Shown piece after piece: positions 1 to 7,547 of a DNA stretch of 64,000 nucleotides (the stretch's first letter is position 1; every line of letters begins with the position of its first letter). The stretch is taken from positions 124,001 through 188,000 of the forward strand of contig JBGAKH010000003.1 in assembly GCA_044224515.1 (NCBI GenBank), read 5' to 3'. Origin of the DNA: JBBATK01 sp044224515 (GTDB taxonomy: Bacteria; Bacteroidota; Ignavibacteria; Kapaibacteriales; NICIL-2). The notes under the pieces are model-generated. The model was not told the origin of the DNA. It did no database searches and saw only the letters and a program-made list of their open reading frames with translations. The position numbers and the translations under genes are program-made.

Positions 1-1057
1 AACGCTTATTCGCTCAAAGCGACGGTATACGTATGATGAAGTACAGAGTATTCTTGACGGCGCAGACGACGAGTATCGGGATCATGTGCTGTCGCTGCAT
101 GCACTCGCCAACACCCTACGTAAACGTCGATTCCAAACCGGAGGTATCGACTTTGTAACCAGTGAAGTGCGCTTCCAGTTAGATGAGCAGAAGAACCCCG
201 TGGCTGCAGTCCTCAAGGGTCGTAGCGAAGCAACCGGCTTGGTTGAAGAGTGTATGCTTGCTGCCAATCGCACGGTAACCGAGCATGTCGCCAAGCTCTC
301 GAAGCAATTCAAGCTACGTCAAACCATGCCCTTTTTGTATAGAATACACGACGACCCTGATGTCGAAAAACTAAATGCAGCGTTCACGTTCGTGCGTTCT
401 TTGGGCGTGAATGTACCGCAGAAGAATGTGAGCTCACGTGATATCAACGTCTTGCTTGAGAGTCTTGCGGATCGTCCGGAGTCAACAGTCATCAATCAGG
501 TGCTATTGCGCTCCATGGCGAAGGCACGGTACTCTTCCTTCAATGTTGGTCACTATGGTTTGGGTTTCGAGAATTACACGCACTTTACGTCTCCCATCCG
601 ACGCTATCCGGACGTCGTTGTGCACCGCCTACTCAAAGAGTACTCCCTTGCTAAACCGAGCGAACAACGATTGCGTGAGCTCTCCGACCGGCTTGAAGAA
701 ATAGCGGATCACTGTTCGCAGCAAGAACGTGTGGCAGTGGATGCTGAACGCGCTTCATCCAAGCTGGCACAAGTTCTCATGGCCAGACAACGCTTGGGTG
801 AGCACTATAGTGGAACCATTACAGGCGTTACAAGCTACGGTGTGTTCGTAATGCTCGATGAGATCTTCGCAGAAGGCTTGGTGCATATTCGTGACATGGT
901 AGGGGACTACTACTACTATGATGAGAAGAATTTTCGTTTGGTTGGACGTCGTACCAAAGAAGTCTTTGGTTTCGGAAAGCGCATAAAGGTGCAGATAGTG
1001 AAAGTACAGTTGGAGAAGCGCCTAATAGACCTGAAGATGCTGGAAAGTGACGAATAG
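1..1057 (+). CDS. rnr: Ribonuclease R, C-terminal part (5' end outside window)
   Basis: 3'-5' exoribonuclease of the RNB (RNase II/R) family, which degrades structured RNA in the cytoplasm. The frame is open from base 2 with no stop, so the internal GTG at 86 is not the start and the N-terminal half lies upstream of the window. Visible are the end of the RNB catalytic domain, with the family signature HFTSPIRRYPD about 195 residues in, and a C-terminal S1 RNA-binding domain (YSGTITGVTSYGVFV onward). The protein stops soon after S1, without the long basic tail of enterobacterial RNase R. A 13-bp hairpin begins 8 nt after the stop. RNase II is the alternative, but the S1-terminated layout and the sequence of the RNB signature suit RNase R. 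Confidence 0.93.
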   Translation, partial: TLIRSKRRYTYDEVQSILDGADDEYRDHVLSLHALANTLRKRRFQTGGIDFVTSEVRFQLDEQKNPVAAVLKGRSEATGLVEECMLAANRTVTEHVAKLSKQFKLRQTMPFLYRIHDDPDVEKLNAAFTFVRSLGVNVPQKNVSSRDINVLLESLADRPESTVINQVLLRSMAKARYSSFNVGHYGLGFENYTHFTSPIRRYPDVVVHRLLKEYSLAKPSEQRLRELSDRLEEIADHCSQQERVAVDAERASSKLAQVLMARQRLGEHYSGTITGVTSYGVFVMLDEIFAEGLVHIRDMVGDYYYYDEKNFRLVGRRTKEVFGFGKRIKVQIVKVQLEKRLIDLKMLESDE

Positions 1058-1064
1058 ACTCATG

Positions 1065-1093
1065 CTTATGCGGCGCCTCCGGCGCCGCATAAG
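1065..1093 (+). terminator. Perfect 13-bp hairpin after rnr, no U-tract
   Basis: Arms cttatgcggcgcc (1065-1077) and ggcgccgcataag (1081-1093) pair perfectly around a tcc loop. The sequence after it is A-rich on the plus strand (aaaagaaac), so it is not a classical intrinsic terminator. It may protect the rnr mRNA 3' end or act as a Rho-assisted stop. A near-identical hairpin occurs at 34366-34387 and a related one at 12460-12490. Confidence 0.55.
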
Positions 1094-1543
1094 AAAAGAA
1101 ACATACTAGTCGTTGGAAGACTGAATGCTCAAAATGCTAGCCGCGCACTTGGCCGGTCTGAAACTGCGTCCGTGTTTGTGCCTCTAACTCGACGCTATGC
1201 AGATACAGTGCAGAAGCGGAAATCGTGTCTCTGAAAGTACACTGCATTGCATTATTCGCGTGATTTGTCGGATTCGGTTATTCAACGGTACTCAACTCGA
1301 AGCTCGTTCAGGTCGATACTTCTATGAGATTACACTCAGACCCAATTTACATGCACGACAGAAAATCGAATTCGCTATATTGTCTACCCATGAATACCGC
1401 AACACCCCATACCCTCTTTTGTTGCTGTTGTTGTTGCTAGATGCAACTCGGCAGGACCTCCTATACTCCTGCTTAACGTCGGAATATCGAGCCCCTATTG
1501 GTTCTCCCCAAACAGAACATCACACAACAGAAGAGATTGACTC
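1094..1543. other. Intergenic stretch ahead of cysS
   Basis: About 450 bases with no convincing gene. It contains a TTG/CTG-rich run (1419-1438, ttgttgctgttgttgttgct) about 105 nt before cysS. I see no T-box specifier/antiterminator architecture and no exact TAnnTTTG box close to the cysS start. Confidence 0.4.
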
Positions 1544-3001
1544 ATGATGACTATCAAACTTTACAATACCCTTACAAAGACTGTCGAAGAATTTCATCCG
1601 GTACATCCCGACCGCGTGTCCATCTACAGTTGCGGTCCAACGGTTTACAATCATGCGCACATCGGAAACATGCGTGCCTTTTTGTTTGCTGACCTGCTTC
1701 AACGTGTAATGCGTGTTGTCGGCGGACACACAGTGAACTGGGTAATGAACATTACCGACATCGACGACAAGACCATACGAGATTCTGCGCAGGGTTCTGA
1801 GCGTTGGCTGCCCGAGATGGGCGCTCAGACTGAGGACGCAAATCACAATCTTCGCGTCTTTACGAGATTTTACGAGAAGGTTTTCGTTGACGACATTGCT
1901 CAGCTCGGAATACGTGCCGATCACTTCAGCTCAATGCCTCGCGCAACGGAGTTCATTCCTCAGATGCAAGAACTGATTCGTCTACTGATCAACAAGGGCT
2001 TTGCATACAACAGCGAAGGTAGTGTCTACTTTGATTTAAGCGCTTGGCGCAAAGCAGACAGTTATGGACGCCTCTTTAAAGTAGACTTCGATAATTTCAG
2101 AGAGGGCGTTCGAATCGACTCCGATGAGTATGAACGCGAAAGTGTCAGTGACTTCGTGTTGTGGAAGTCACGCAAAGACAACGAGCCGTATTGGGACTTT
2201 GAGCTAGATGGCGTGAATAATCCCGGCAGACCCGGCTGGCATATCGAGTGCTCTGCCATGGGTAAGGAGTTGCTCGGCTTGCCATTTGACATTCACACCG
2301 GTGGAGTCGATCTGCGCTTCCCGCACCACGAAGATGAAATCGCTCAGTCCAAAGCAGGATACGGAGTAGACCCGGTGCGCTATTGGTGCCATAATGAGTT
2401 TTTGGAAGTGGAAGGAAAGAAAATGTCGAAGTCTCTCGGCAACTTCTTTACACTTCACGACCTCATTCAACGTGGACTGGATGCGCGCGACATCCGCTTT
2501 GCCATGTTGAGCACGCACTATGCATCTGTCTACAATTTCACCTTTGATGGTTTATCTGCGGCAGCAAAGGCAAGAGCCCGCGTTCAAGATGCGATCTACA
2601 GTTTGTGGAGTGCGGCAGGGACGCAAAGCTTAGCCATCGATACCCTTCGCACCGATGTTTTTACAGCACTAGCCGATAACCTGCATACTCCAAAAGCATT
2701 GGGAGCGTTGTTTAGCGGACTCAATGCCATGGATCTCTCACAAGCCGACAAGGCAACCCGTGAAGCAGGTCTTGCTTTCTTTGAAGAGCTCAATGCAATT
2801 TTTGAGGTGTGGCAAATCGGAGAACGTCCTGTAGAGCAGCTTGAAGAAGCTCCGGCAGAGTTGCGAGAGTTAGCGCAGCAACGGTGGCAGGCGAAAAAAG
2901 ATAAAGATTTCGCAAAAGCCGATGCGCTTCGAAAACAGATATCGGACGCCGGCTGGGATCTGAAAGACACCAAGGACGGATTTGAGTTGACGAAACTCTA
3001 A
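1544..3001 (+). CDS. cysS: Cysteine--tRNA ligase
   Basis: Class I aminoacyl-tRNA synthetase that charges tRNA-Cys in the cytoplasm. The 485-residue length is normal for CysRS. The HIGH-type motif is NHAHIGN near residue 40, preceded by the zinc-ligand Cys30 in SCGPTVYN. Further zinc-site residues sit in WHIECSAMG and PHHEDE, and the KMSKS motif is at 293-297. The C-terminal helical DALR-like part is present. Two ATGs in a row (1544, 1547) make the exact first residue uncertain. A strong intrinsic terminator follows the stop. Confidence 0.97.
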   Translation: MMTIKLYNTLTKTVEEFHPVHPDRVSIYSCGPTVYNHAHIGNMRAFLFADLLQRVMRVVGGHTVNWVMNITDIDDKTIRDSAQGSERWLPEMGAQTEDANHNLRVFTRFYEKVFVDDIAQLGIRADHFSSMPRATEFIPQMQELIRLLINKGFAYNSEGSVYFDLSAWRKADSYGRLFKVDFDNFREGVRIDSDEYERESVSDFVLWKSRKDNEPYWDFELDGVNNPGRPGWHIECSAMGKELLGLPFDIHTGGVDLRFPHHEDEIAQSKAGYGVDPVRYWCHNEFLEVEGKKMSKSLGNFFTLHDLIQRGLDARDIRFAMLSTHYASVYNFTFDGLSAAAKARARVQDAIYSLWSAAGTQSLAIDTLRTDVFTALADNLHTPKALGALFSGLNAMDLSQADKATREAGLAFFEELNAIFEVWQIGERPVEQLEEAPAELRELAQQRWQAKKDKDFAKADALRKQISDAGWDLKDTKDGFELTKL

Positions 3002-3023
3002 GATATTGAGGTATCCAATCAAG

Positions 3024-3063
3024 AGGACAGCGTGGTTTTGAGCCAGTGCTGTCCTTTTTTTTT
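3024..3063 (+). terminator. Intrinsic terminator of cysS
   Basis: Arms aggacagc (3024-3031) and gctgtcct (3048-3055) are followed by a run of nine T (3055-3063). It lies 22 nt after the cysS stop. It also shows that an upstream GTG start at 3046 for the next gene is not used. Confidence 0.85.
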
Positions 3064-3177
3064 GAGCGACTCGGCAGCGCGCAGAACCGGGTGTCGCGAG
3101 TTCACACAGATTTTACGTTCTGTACTGGGGTGCTGTGGCCGCCATGTGCGATATTTGCAGCAAGAATTGCACCCCAT

Positions 3178-4128
3178 ATGTCCTCACACGAACTACAATT
3201 TCCCTCGACCGCTGCATCGTCTCACTACCCATTGCCGACAGGTCGTATCGCCATTGTCGGAGCAGGTAAAGTTGGACTCAGCATTGCCTTAAAGCTGCAT
3301 CCATTGGATCAAATCGAGTGGGTACTAGTGCGTTCAGAGAAGAGGCTGCAGGAATTGCGTTTTGCCCTGCCTGATGTTCAGCTGATTAGCTCGCTCAAAG
3401 ATGCTGCGATCATTCCCGACTGCGTCATCCTTGCTGTTTCGGATTCTGCTATAGAACCCCTGGCTCAAGCGTTGGCTCTCGAGTTTGGTCCTGCGCTGGA
3501 AGGAACACTTGTGATGCACTGTAGCGGCTTCTTAGGCAGAGATATCCTCAGCTCATGTGCGAAACACGGAGCTCGAACTGTCGCTGCACATCCCTTTCAA
3601 ACATTCACACATGCACATGAACGCTTGCTTAACGGAATAAGCTGGGGAATCGACTGCGAGGCGGATGACGAGAGTCGGGTTGGACATCTCATCCGCAGTC
3701 TGGGTGGCACACCGATGGTTTTGAGTCCATTTGCTCGAGCCCATAAGGCACTGTATCATATCAGTGCAGTTTTTGCTTCCAACTACGTTGAGGCTTTGTT
3801 GTCTACCACTCGGGATATGGCAGAGATCGCGCAGATACCTCCGACAGTGTTTCTGCAGCCAATTGTCGGCTCAGCTGTCGAAGCTTCGATGTTGTCGATG
3901 GCGCATGGTGGACGACCGCCTTTGAGTGGACCCATTGCACGCGGCGATGTATCGGCGGTACGTCTGCATTTGGAAGCATTGAGTCCCTATCCCTCCATGT
4001 TTCGACAATACTGCTATTTCGCTCTGGCCACAAACGAGTTTGCGCTGCAGCATGGTTACATCGAGGAAGAACAGTATCTCGAGATTAAGGAAGAGCTGGA
4101 CGCAGCGCTGAGTCCACGGATAGGTTAG
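3178..4128 (+). CDS. Rossmann-fold / DUF2520 domain protein
   Basis: 316-residue predicted NAD(P)-binding oxidoreductase-like protein. An N-terminal Rossmann domain carries GRIAIVGAGKVGLSIALKL, about 20 residues in. It is followed by an all-helical DUF2520 domain (HKALYHISAVFASNYVEAL), an architecture related to the 3-hydroxyisobutyrate/6-phosphogluconate dehydrogenase fold. The substrate is unknown. The frame extends upstream to a GTG at 3046, but that lies inside the cysS terminator, so I chose the ATG at 3178. An imperfect -7-like box with TTTGCAGC sits about 25 nt before it. The gene converges on nadC, 55 nt away. Confidence 0.85.
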   Translation: MSSHELQFPSTAASSHYPLPTGRIAIVGAGKVGLSIALKLHPLDQIEWVLVRSEKRLQELRFALPDVQLISSLKDAAIIPDCVILAVSDSAIEPLAQALALEFGPALEGTLVMHCSGFLGRDILSSCAKHGARTVAAHPFQTFTHAHERLLNGISWGIDCEADDESRVGHLIRSLGGTPMVLSPFARAHKALYHISAVFASNYVEALLSTTRDMAEIAQIPPTVFLQPIVGSAVEASMLSMAHGGRPPLSGPIARGDVSAVRLHLEALSPYPSMFRQYCYFALATNEFALQHGYIEEEQYLEIKEELDAALSPRIG

Positions 4129-4143
4129 GACCTTGATTAGCAA

Positions 4144-4160
4144 TTAACCGTACCGGTTAA
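4144..4160. terminator. Short palindrome between convergent genes
   Basis: Arms ttaaccg (4144-4150) and cggttaa (4154-4160) with a 3-nt loop, placed between the stops of the DUF2520 gene and nadC. There is no T-run on either side, so a terminator role is only suggested by position. Confidence 0.3.
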
Positions 4161-4183
4161 GGCCGGCTCGTTTCGCTTAGCGA

Positions 4184-5047
4184 TTATGACAACGTGATAT
4201 CGAGTGAGATGTCGAGAGCAACAGCCGAATGCGTAATAGCCCCTGTAGAAATGTAGTCCACACCGCTTTCCGCAACGGCTTTGACGGTATCGAGCGTAAT
4301 GCCTCCGGAGGCTTCAATTTCAGCTGCGCCGTTGACCAATTTCACGCCGCGATGCAAATCTTCTATGGAGAAGTTGTCGAACAGTACCCGGTGAAAGCCA
4401 CCAATAGCTAAGGCACGTTCAACCTGTTCCAAGGTGTCGCACTCCAGTTCAATTTTTATCGTACCCTCTTCAAAAGTCGGACGTACTGCCTGAAGTGCGG
4501 GACCAATGCCACCGGCTGCCACGAGATGGTTGTCCTTAATCAAGATCATGTCGTAAAGACCCATACGGTGATTAACCGCACCGCCGCATTGAGAAGCATA
4601 TTTATCTAAGCGTCTCCACCCGGGAATAGTCTTCCGTGTGTCGAGAATTTTGGCTTTGGTATGGGCTACGGCTTTCGTGAAGGCATAAGCCTTCGAGGCA
4701 ACTCCCGACATGCGTTGCAGGAAATTGAGAGCGGTGCGTTCTCCGCTAAGAACAGTTGAAGCCGAAGCAGAAAGCGTGGCGATAACCGTGCCTTTGGAAA
4801 CCAAGCTGCCATCGGAGTAGAGCCGATCAAAGTGCACATCATCACCCAACTGCCGGAAAACAGACTCCGCTATCGAGGTACCACTGATTACACCATCGCT
4901 TTTACACACAAAGTGTGCTGTGGCCAAACGAGTGTTTGGGATCGTGAGTTCGGTTGTGATATCCCCCGAGCCAATATCTTCATTCAGGGCTATTTGAATG
5001 AGACGTGTGATGGAGGCATCTAACAAAAGCTGAGAACGGTTTTCCAT
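4184..5047 (-). CDS. nadC: Nicotinate-nucleotide diphosphorylase (carboxylating), quinolinate phosphoribosyltransferase
   Basis: Converts quinolinate and PRPP to nicotinate mononucleotide, the entry step of de novo NAD synthesis. The 287-residue length is typical. Family motifs include RTALNFLQRMSGVAS, DTRKTIPGWRRLDKYA (phosphate-binding Arg/Lys), CGGAVNHRMGLYDMILIKDN, and the C-terminal EASGGITLDTV with the TGAITHS loop. It starts with ATG at 5047, 33 nt downstream of the stop of kynurenine 3-monooxygenase on the same strand, so the two are probably co-transcribed. This links quinolinate here to the tryptophan/kynurenine route rather than to nadA/nadB, none of which is in the window. Confidence 0.96.
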   Translation of the reverse strand: MENRSQLLLDASITRLIQIALNEDIGSGDITTELTIPNTRLATAHFVCKSDGVISGTSIAESVFRQLGDDVHFDRLYSDGSLVSKGTVIATLSASASTVLSGERTALNFLQRMSGVASKAYAFTKAVAHTKAKILDTRKTIPGWRRLDKYASQCGGAVNHRMGLYDMILIKDNHLVAAGGIGPALQAVRPTFEEGTIKIELECDTLEQVERALAIGGFHRVLFDNFSIEDLHRGVKLVNGAAEIEASGGITLDTVKAVAESGVDYISTGAITHSAVALDISLDITLS

Positions 5048-5080
5048 GAAGTGATTTGAGTGAAAATCAAGGTGTGCGTA

Positions 5081-6439
5081 TTAGGCACCATGCGCGCCCA
5101 GCATCGCGGCGATGCACTGCTTAACCTCTGCGCTTTGCCACGTGGTGGTGATGTCCGGAATGTCCATGATTTGCTCAAAGAGTGCATCGTTTTCGATGCC
5201 TTGCTCGCGAGCTTCAGCGTATGGGACATCCGGTGAGAAGCTCACCAGCGTGTATTGCGTCTTGAAATGCTGAGGAAACTCTCGTGCCATCATGGCTTCA
5301 ATTTTCTTGCGCAGCAGGAACTTGGGGTCAGCCACTTTGTCACGCATTTCAACAAAATTATCAATAGCCATCTGTGCAATGGCATCTGCATTTGGCTTGC
5401 GCAGTTGTTGATAAGCATCAAATGCGCAAGCCCAATCATCCGGATAGCGATCGAGACAATCGCTAAGCGTGACACAGTCTTCAAAACCGCAGTTCATGCC
5501 TTGTCCATAGAAGGGAACGACAGCGTGCGCAGCATCACCGATAAGACAAACTTTGTTCTCCCACGACCATGGATAGCAGCGCATCGTTGCCAGCGAACCG
5601 GTAGGGTTGGAGAAAAAGTCTTGTACTAAGGTCGGCATCAAGGGAACTGCATCAGGAAACTCTTCGTTGAAGAGTTTGACGACATCTGCTTCCGTGTTGA
5701 GGTGTTCGAAAGACTTCTCACCTTTAAAAGGATAGAACAATGTGCAGGTAAAGGTCGCATCGACATTTGCCAGCGCTATCAACATGAAGCTATGGCGCGC
5801 CCATATATGCAAAGCGTTCTTGTCGAGCATGAATTCGCCGTTAGGACCCGGAGGAATGCTAAGCTCCTTATAGCCATGATCCAAGTAGCTCTGTGAAAAA
5901 TTGAAACGATCGGTGTGTTGCATGCGGTCGCGCATCGCCGAGAAGGCTCCGTCAGATCCAATAACCACATCTGCTTCAACTGTATGACGCTCGCCTGAAA
6001 CAGCATTTTCAAAAACGACTGACGGACGATCCAGATCTACATCCACTCCCCGCTCGTTGAAATGAAAGCGCACATTTTCATACTCTTCCGCACAATTCAT
6101 GAGCGTCACGTTCAATGTTTTGCGCGACACGGAGTTAATGGCTTGATGCTCTTCGCCGTATGCTTGGAAATTGAGATTGCCTTGTCGGTCATGCATCATG
6201 CGCCCGCGCATCGGAATAGCGATCGGCTTGATTTTGTCGATTATTCCGGCACGCTCCAAGCCTCTCCAACCACGATCGCTCATTGCAAGATTAATTGATC
6301 TACCTGCCGAAATTTCGGCGGTACGCATGTCTTGACGGCGTTCATACACATCAACACGATGTCCTTTTTTCGCTAAAAAGATGGCTAATAAAGAGCCTAC
6401 GAGCCCTCCGCCTACGATTGCTATCTTCTTCTGAGCCAT
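5081..6439 (-). CDS. kmo: Kynurenine 3-monooxygenase (FAD-dependent)
   Basis: Hydroxylates L-kynurenine to 3-hydroxykynurenine with NADPH and O2. The protein has 452 residues, normal for bacterial KMO. The N-terminal dinucleotide-binding motif is IVGGGLVGSLLAIFLAKKG, followed by YERR. The conserved second FAD motif is CLIGDAAHAVVPFYGQGMN with GFEDC. It lacks the long membrane-anchoring tail of mitochondrial KMO. It starts at an ATG (6439) with a TAGATTTG box 36 nt upstream on the same strand, and nadC lies directly downstream. Other aromatic flavoprotein hydroxylases share the FAD motifs, but the GQGMNCGFED stretch and the nadC neighbour favour KMO. Confidence 0.93.
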   Translation of the reverse strand: MAQKKIAIVGGGLVGSLLAIFLAKKGHRVDVYERRQDMRTAEISAGRSINLAMSDRGWRGLERAGIIDKIKPIAIPMRGRMMHDRQGNLNFQAYGEEHQAINSVSRKTLNVTLMNCAEEYENVRFHFNERGVDVDLDRPSVVFENAVSGERHTVEADVVIGSDGAFSAMRDRMQHTDRFNFSQSYLDHGYKELSIPPGPNGEFMLDKNALHIWARHSFMLIALANVDATFTCTLFYPFKGEKSFEHLNTEADVVKLFNEEFPDAVPLMPTLVQDFFSNPTGSLATMRCYPWSWENKVCLIGDAAHAVVPFYGQGMNCGFEDCVTLSDCLDRYPDDWACAFDAYQQLRKPNADAIAQMAIDNFVEMRDKVADPKFLLRKKIEAMMAREFPQHFKTQYTLVSFSPDVPYAEAREQGIENDALFEQIMDIPDITTTWQSAEVKQCIAAMLGAHGA

Positions 6440-6474
6440 AATGGTTTATGCAGTGGTGAATGCTCACAATGAGA

Positions 6475-6482
6475 CAAATCTA
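6475..6482 (-). promoter_or_regulatory. Bacteroidota-type -7 box upstream of kmo
   Basis: TAGATTTG on the minus strand (exact TAnnTTTG), 36 nt before the kmo ATG. The -33 element is not clear; a TTG occurs 13 nt further upstream, closer than usual. Confidence 0.5.
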
Positions 6483-6517
6483 CAAATTCACCGCACAAGG
6501 TCTTATTTAATATTCAT

Positions 6518-6552
6518 AAAAAAGCCCCCGTCGATCTGTCGACAGAGGCTTT
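6518..6552 (-). terminator. Intrinsic terminator on the minus strand upstream of kmo
   Basis: Read on the minus strand, arms AAGCCTCTGTCGA and TCGACGGGGGCTT pair (with two G-U pairs) around a 4-nt loop and are followed by seven T. It ends a minus-strand transcript coming from beyond 6552, which supports a transcribed unit at 6668-7213. It insulates kmo from that unit. Confidence 0.75.
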
Positions 6553-6560
6553 GAGGGTGA

Positions 6561-6585
6561 ACTCCACCGGAGGACGAGGTGGAGT
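6561..6585 (-). other. Second hairpin in the 3' region of the 6668-7075 transcript
   Basis: Arms actccacc (6561-6568) and ggtggagt (6578-6585) pair perfectly with a 9-nt loop. It sits just upstream (in the minus-strand sense) of the terminator at 6518-6552. Together they make a structured 3' UTR of about 110 nt, which could also be a small RNA. Confidence 0.4.
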
Positions 6586-6667
6586 ACCACGAAGGGGAGG
6601 TGATTGTGTCCGTCGCTGCAGACATATGGTCCGGTTAACTATGTCCGCACATCGAGTTGACAAATAC

Positions 6668-7075
6668 TCAATGGTTTGACGACGACTTAGGTGTACACCT
6701 GACCCAGAGCGACGAGAGTGACGAGCTCACGAGCTCCGAGATTTTCGGAATGGTGAAGGGTGAGTGAGTCTGTGAATGTCTAAAAGAGTGTATTGCTTTT
6801 GTTTGCTCTTGGTGTTCTGCGGTTCCGCAACAACAGGTCTTTTCTACCGTGACGTTGTAGGCTGCTTCAGTCTTCTGTGAAGAGCATTGGTATGGAGCAC
6901 AAGGGCTATCCTCGAACTGAGGAGCGGCGCCTTCGGAAGAGTGCCGTGATAACAGCGAGGTGCTGAGGTAGCAAGCGGCCGGTCGAGATTGACTTCGCTT
7001 GTGATCAATGCTCAAGTCAGTCGCCATCAGGTGGCTTGCAAGAAAACTTGCAGCCAACATAAGTACGATGAACAT
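6668..7075 (-). CDS. Small Cys-rich exported protein, function unknown
   Basis: From the ATG at 7075 this is 135 residues. It begins with a hydrophobic signal-like segment (MFIVLMLAASFLASHLMA). A polar, Ser/His-rich region follows, with an isolated Cys, a CAPYQC pair and a TCCCG cluster. The Cys/His content suggests metal binding or disulphides in the periplasm, but I recognise no family. The frame is open up to 7213, which would put the hydrophobic stretch in the middle; the shorter start gives a sensible signal peptide. Support for a real gene: codon use like its neighbours and a strong minus-strand terminator 115 nt downstream. No exact promoter box was found. Confidence 0.42.
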   Translation of the reverse strand: MFIVLMLAASFLASHLMATDLSIDHKRSQSRPAACYLSTSLLSRHSSEGAAPQFEDSPCAPYQCSSQKTEAAYNVTVEKTCCCGTAEHQEQTKAIHSFRHSQTHSPFTIPKISELVSSSLSSLWVRCTPKSSSNH

Positions 7076-7547
7076 CCGGATAAGCGAAGCGGCGCCCTGT
7101 GGTGCTTCGCGAGGAATTCTCACATGAATTGCTTGCAGTATGGTTCCGGTTTGACGTTGAGAAGTCGACTCTGCAGTATGACGCTCGATATTTGAGCTTT
7201 GGTACCGTTGCATGGTAGCTCCACTGTTCTTTTACTACTGTTCTTCTATTCTTTCACACGAGCGCAATGAGCTGACGCTGCGTGTCTCCTTACAAAAATC
7301 GGCGGGGTAGTGGAGGAATTAAATGTCAAAACAGCTTCAGAAAAGCAGGGAAAAGCGATGTCAGATAATTCTGACGAATGTTTGCGCGAAGGTGTCTCAA
7401 TGCGCTAAGGAGGGTAGCCAAACGTTGTTGAACGTGTCAAAAATAAAGCAGATGTGTCAACCGAGGGTATTGCGTGCACGGGAATTCAGCACTCAGAAGT
7501 TCCAACGAAAGCGTTGTAAGGGTTAGTGAATACGGTAAAAGCGCAAG
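7076..7547. other. Sparse region with a doubtful small ORF
   Basis: About 470 bases between the Cys-rich gene and the 527-residue protein. The only candidate is a 67-codon plus-strand ORF (7323-7526). It has a very good ribosome binding site (ggagg, about 7 nt before the ATG) and encodes a basic Lys/Gln/Cys-rich peptide. However, it uses AGG and ATA codons that are rare in the surrounding genes. I see no promoter, terminator or repeat that would decide the matter. Confidence 0.25.

Noticed and set aside
1197..1547. 116-codon plus-strand ORF upstream of cysS
   Set aside because: It runs through the TTG-rich repeat (poly-Leu), overlaps the cysS start, and its product has no coherent hydrophobic or domain pattern.
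3046..3177. N-terminal extension of the DUF2520 protein from a GTG at 3046
   Set aside because: That codon lies inside the cysS terminator, and the extension adds no recognisable sequence before the Rossmann motif.
7323..7526. 67-codon ORF with a strong ribosome site
   Set aside because: Codon use unlike neighbours (AGG, ATA), no family and no promoter box; kept only as part of the description of that gap.
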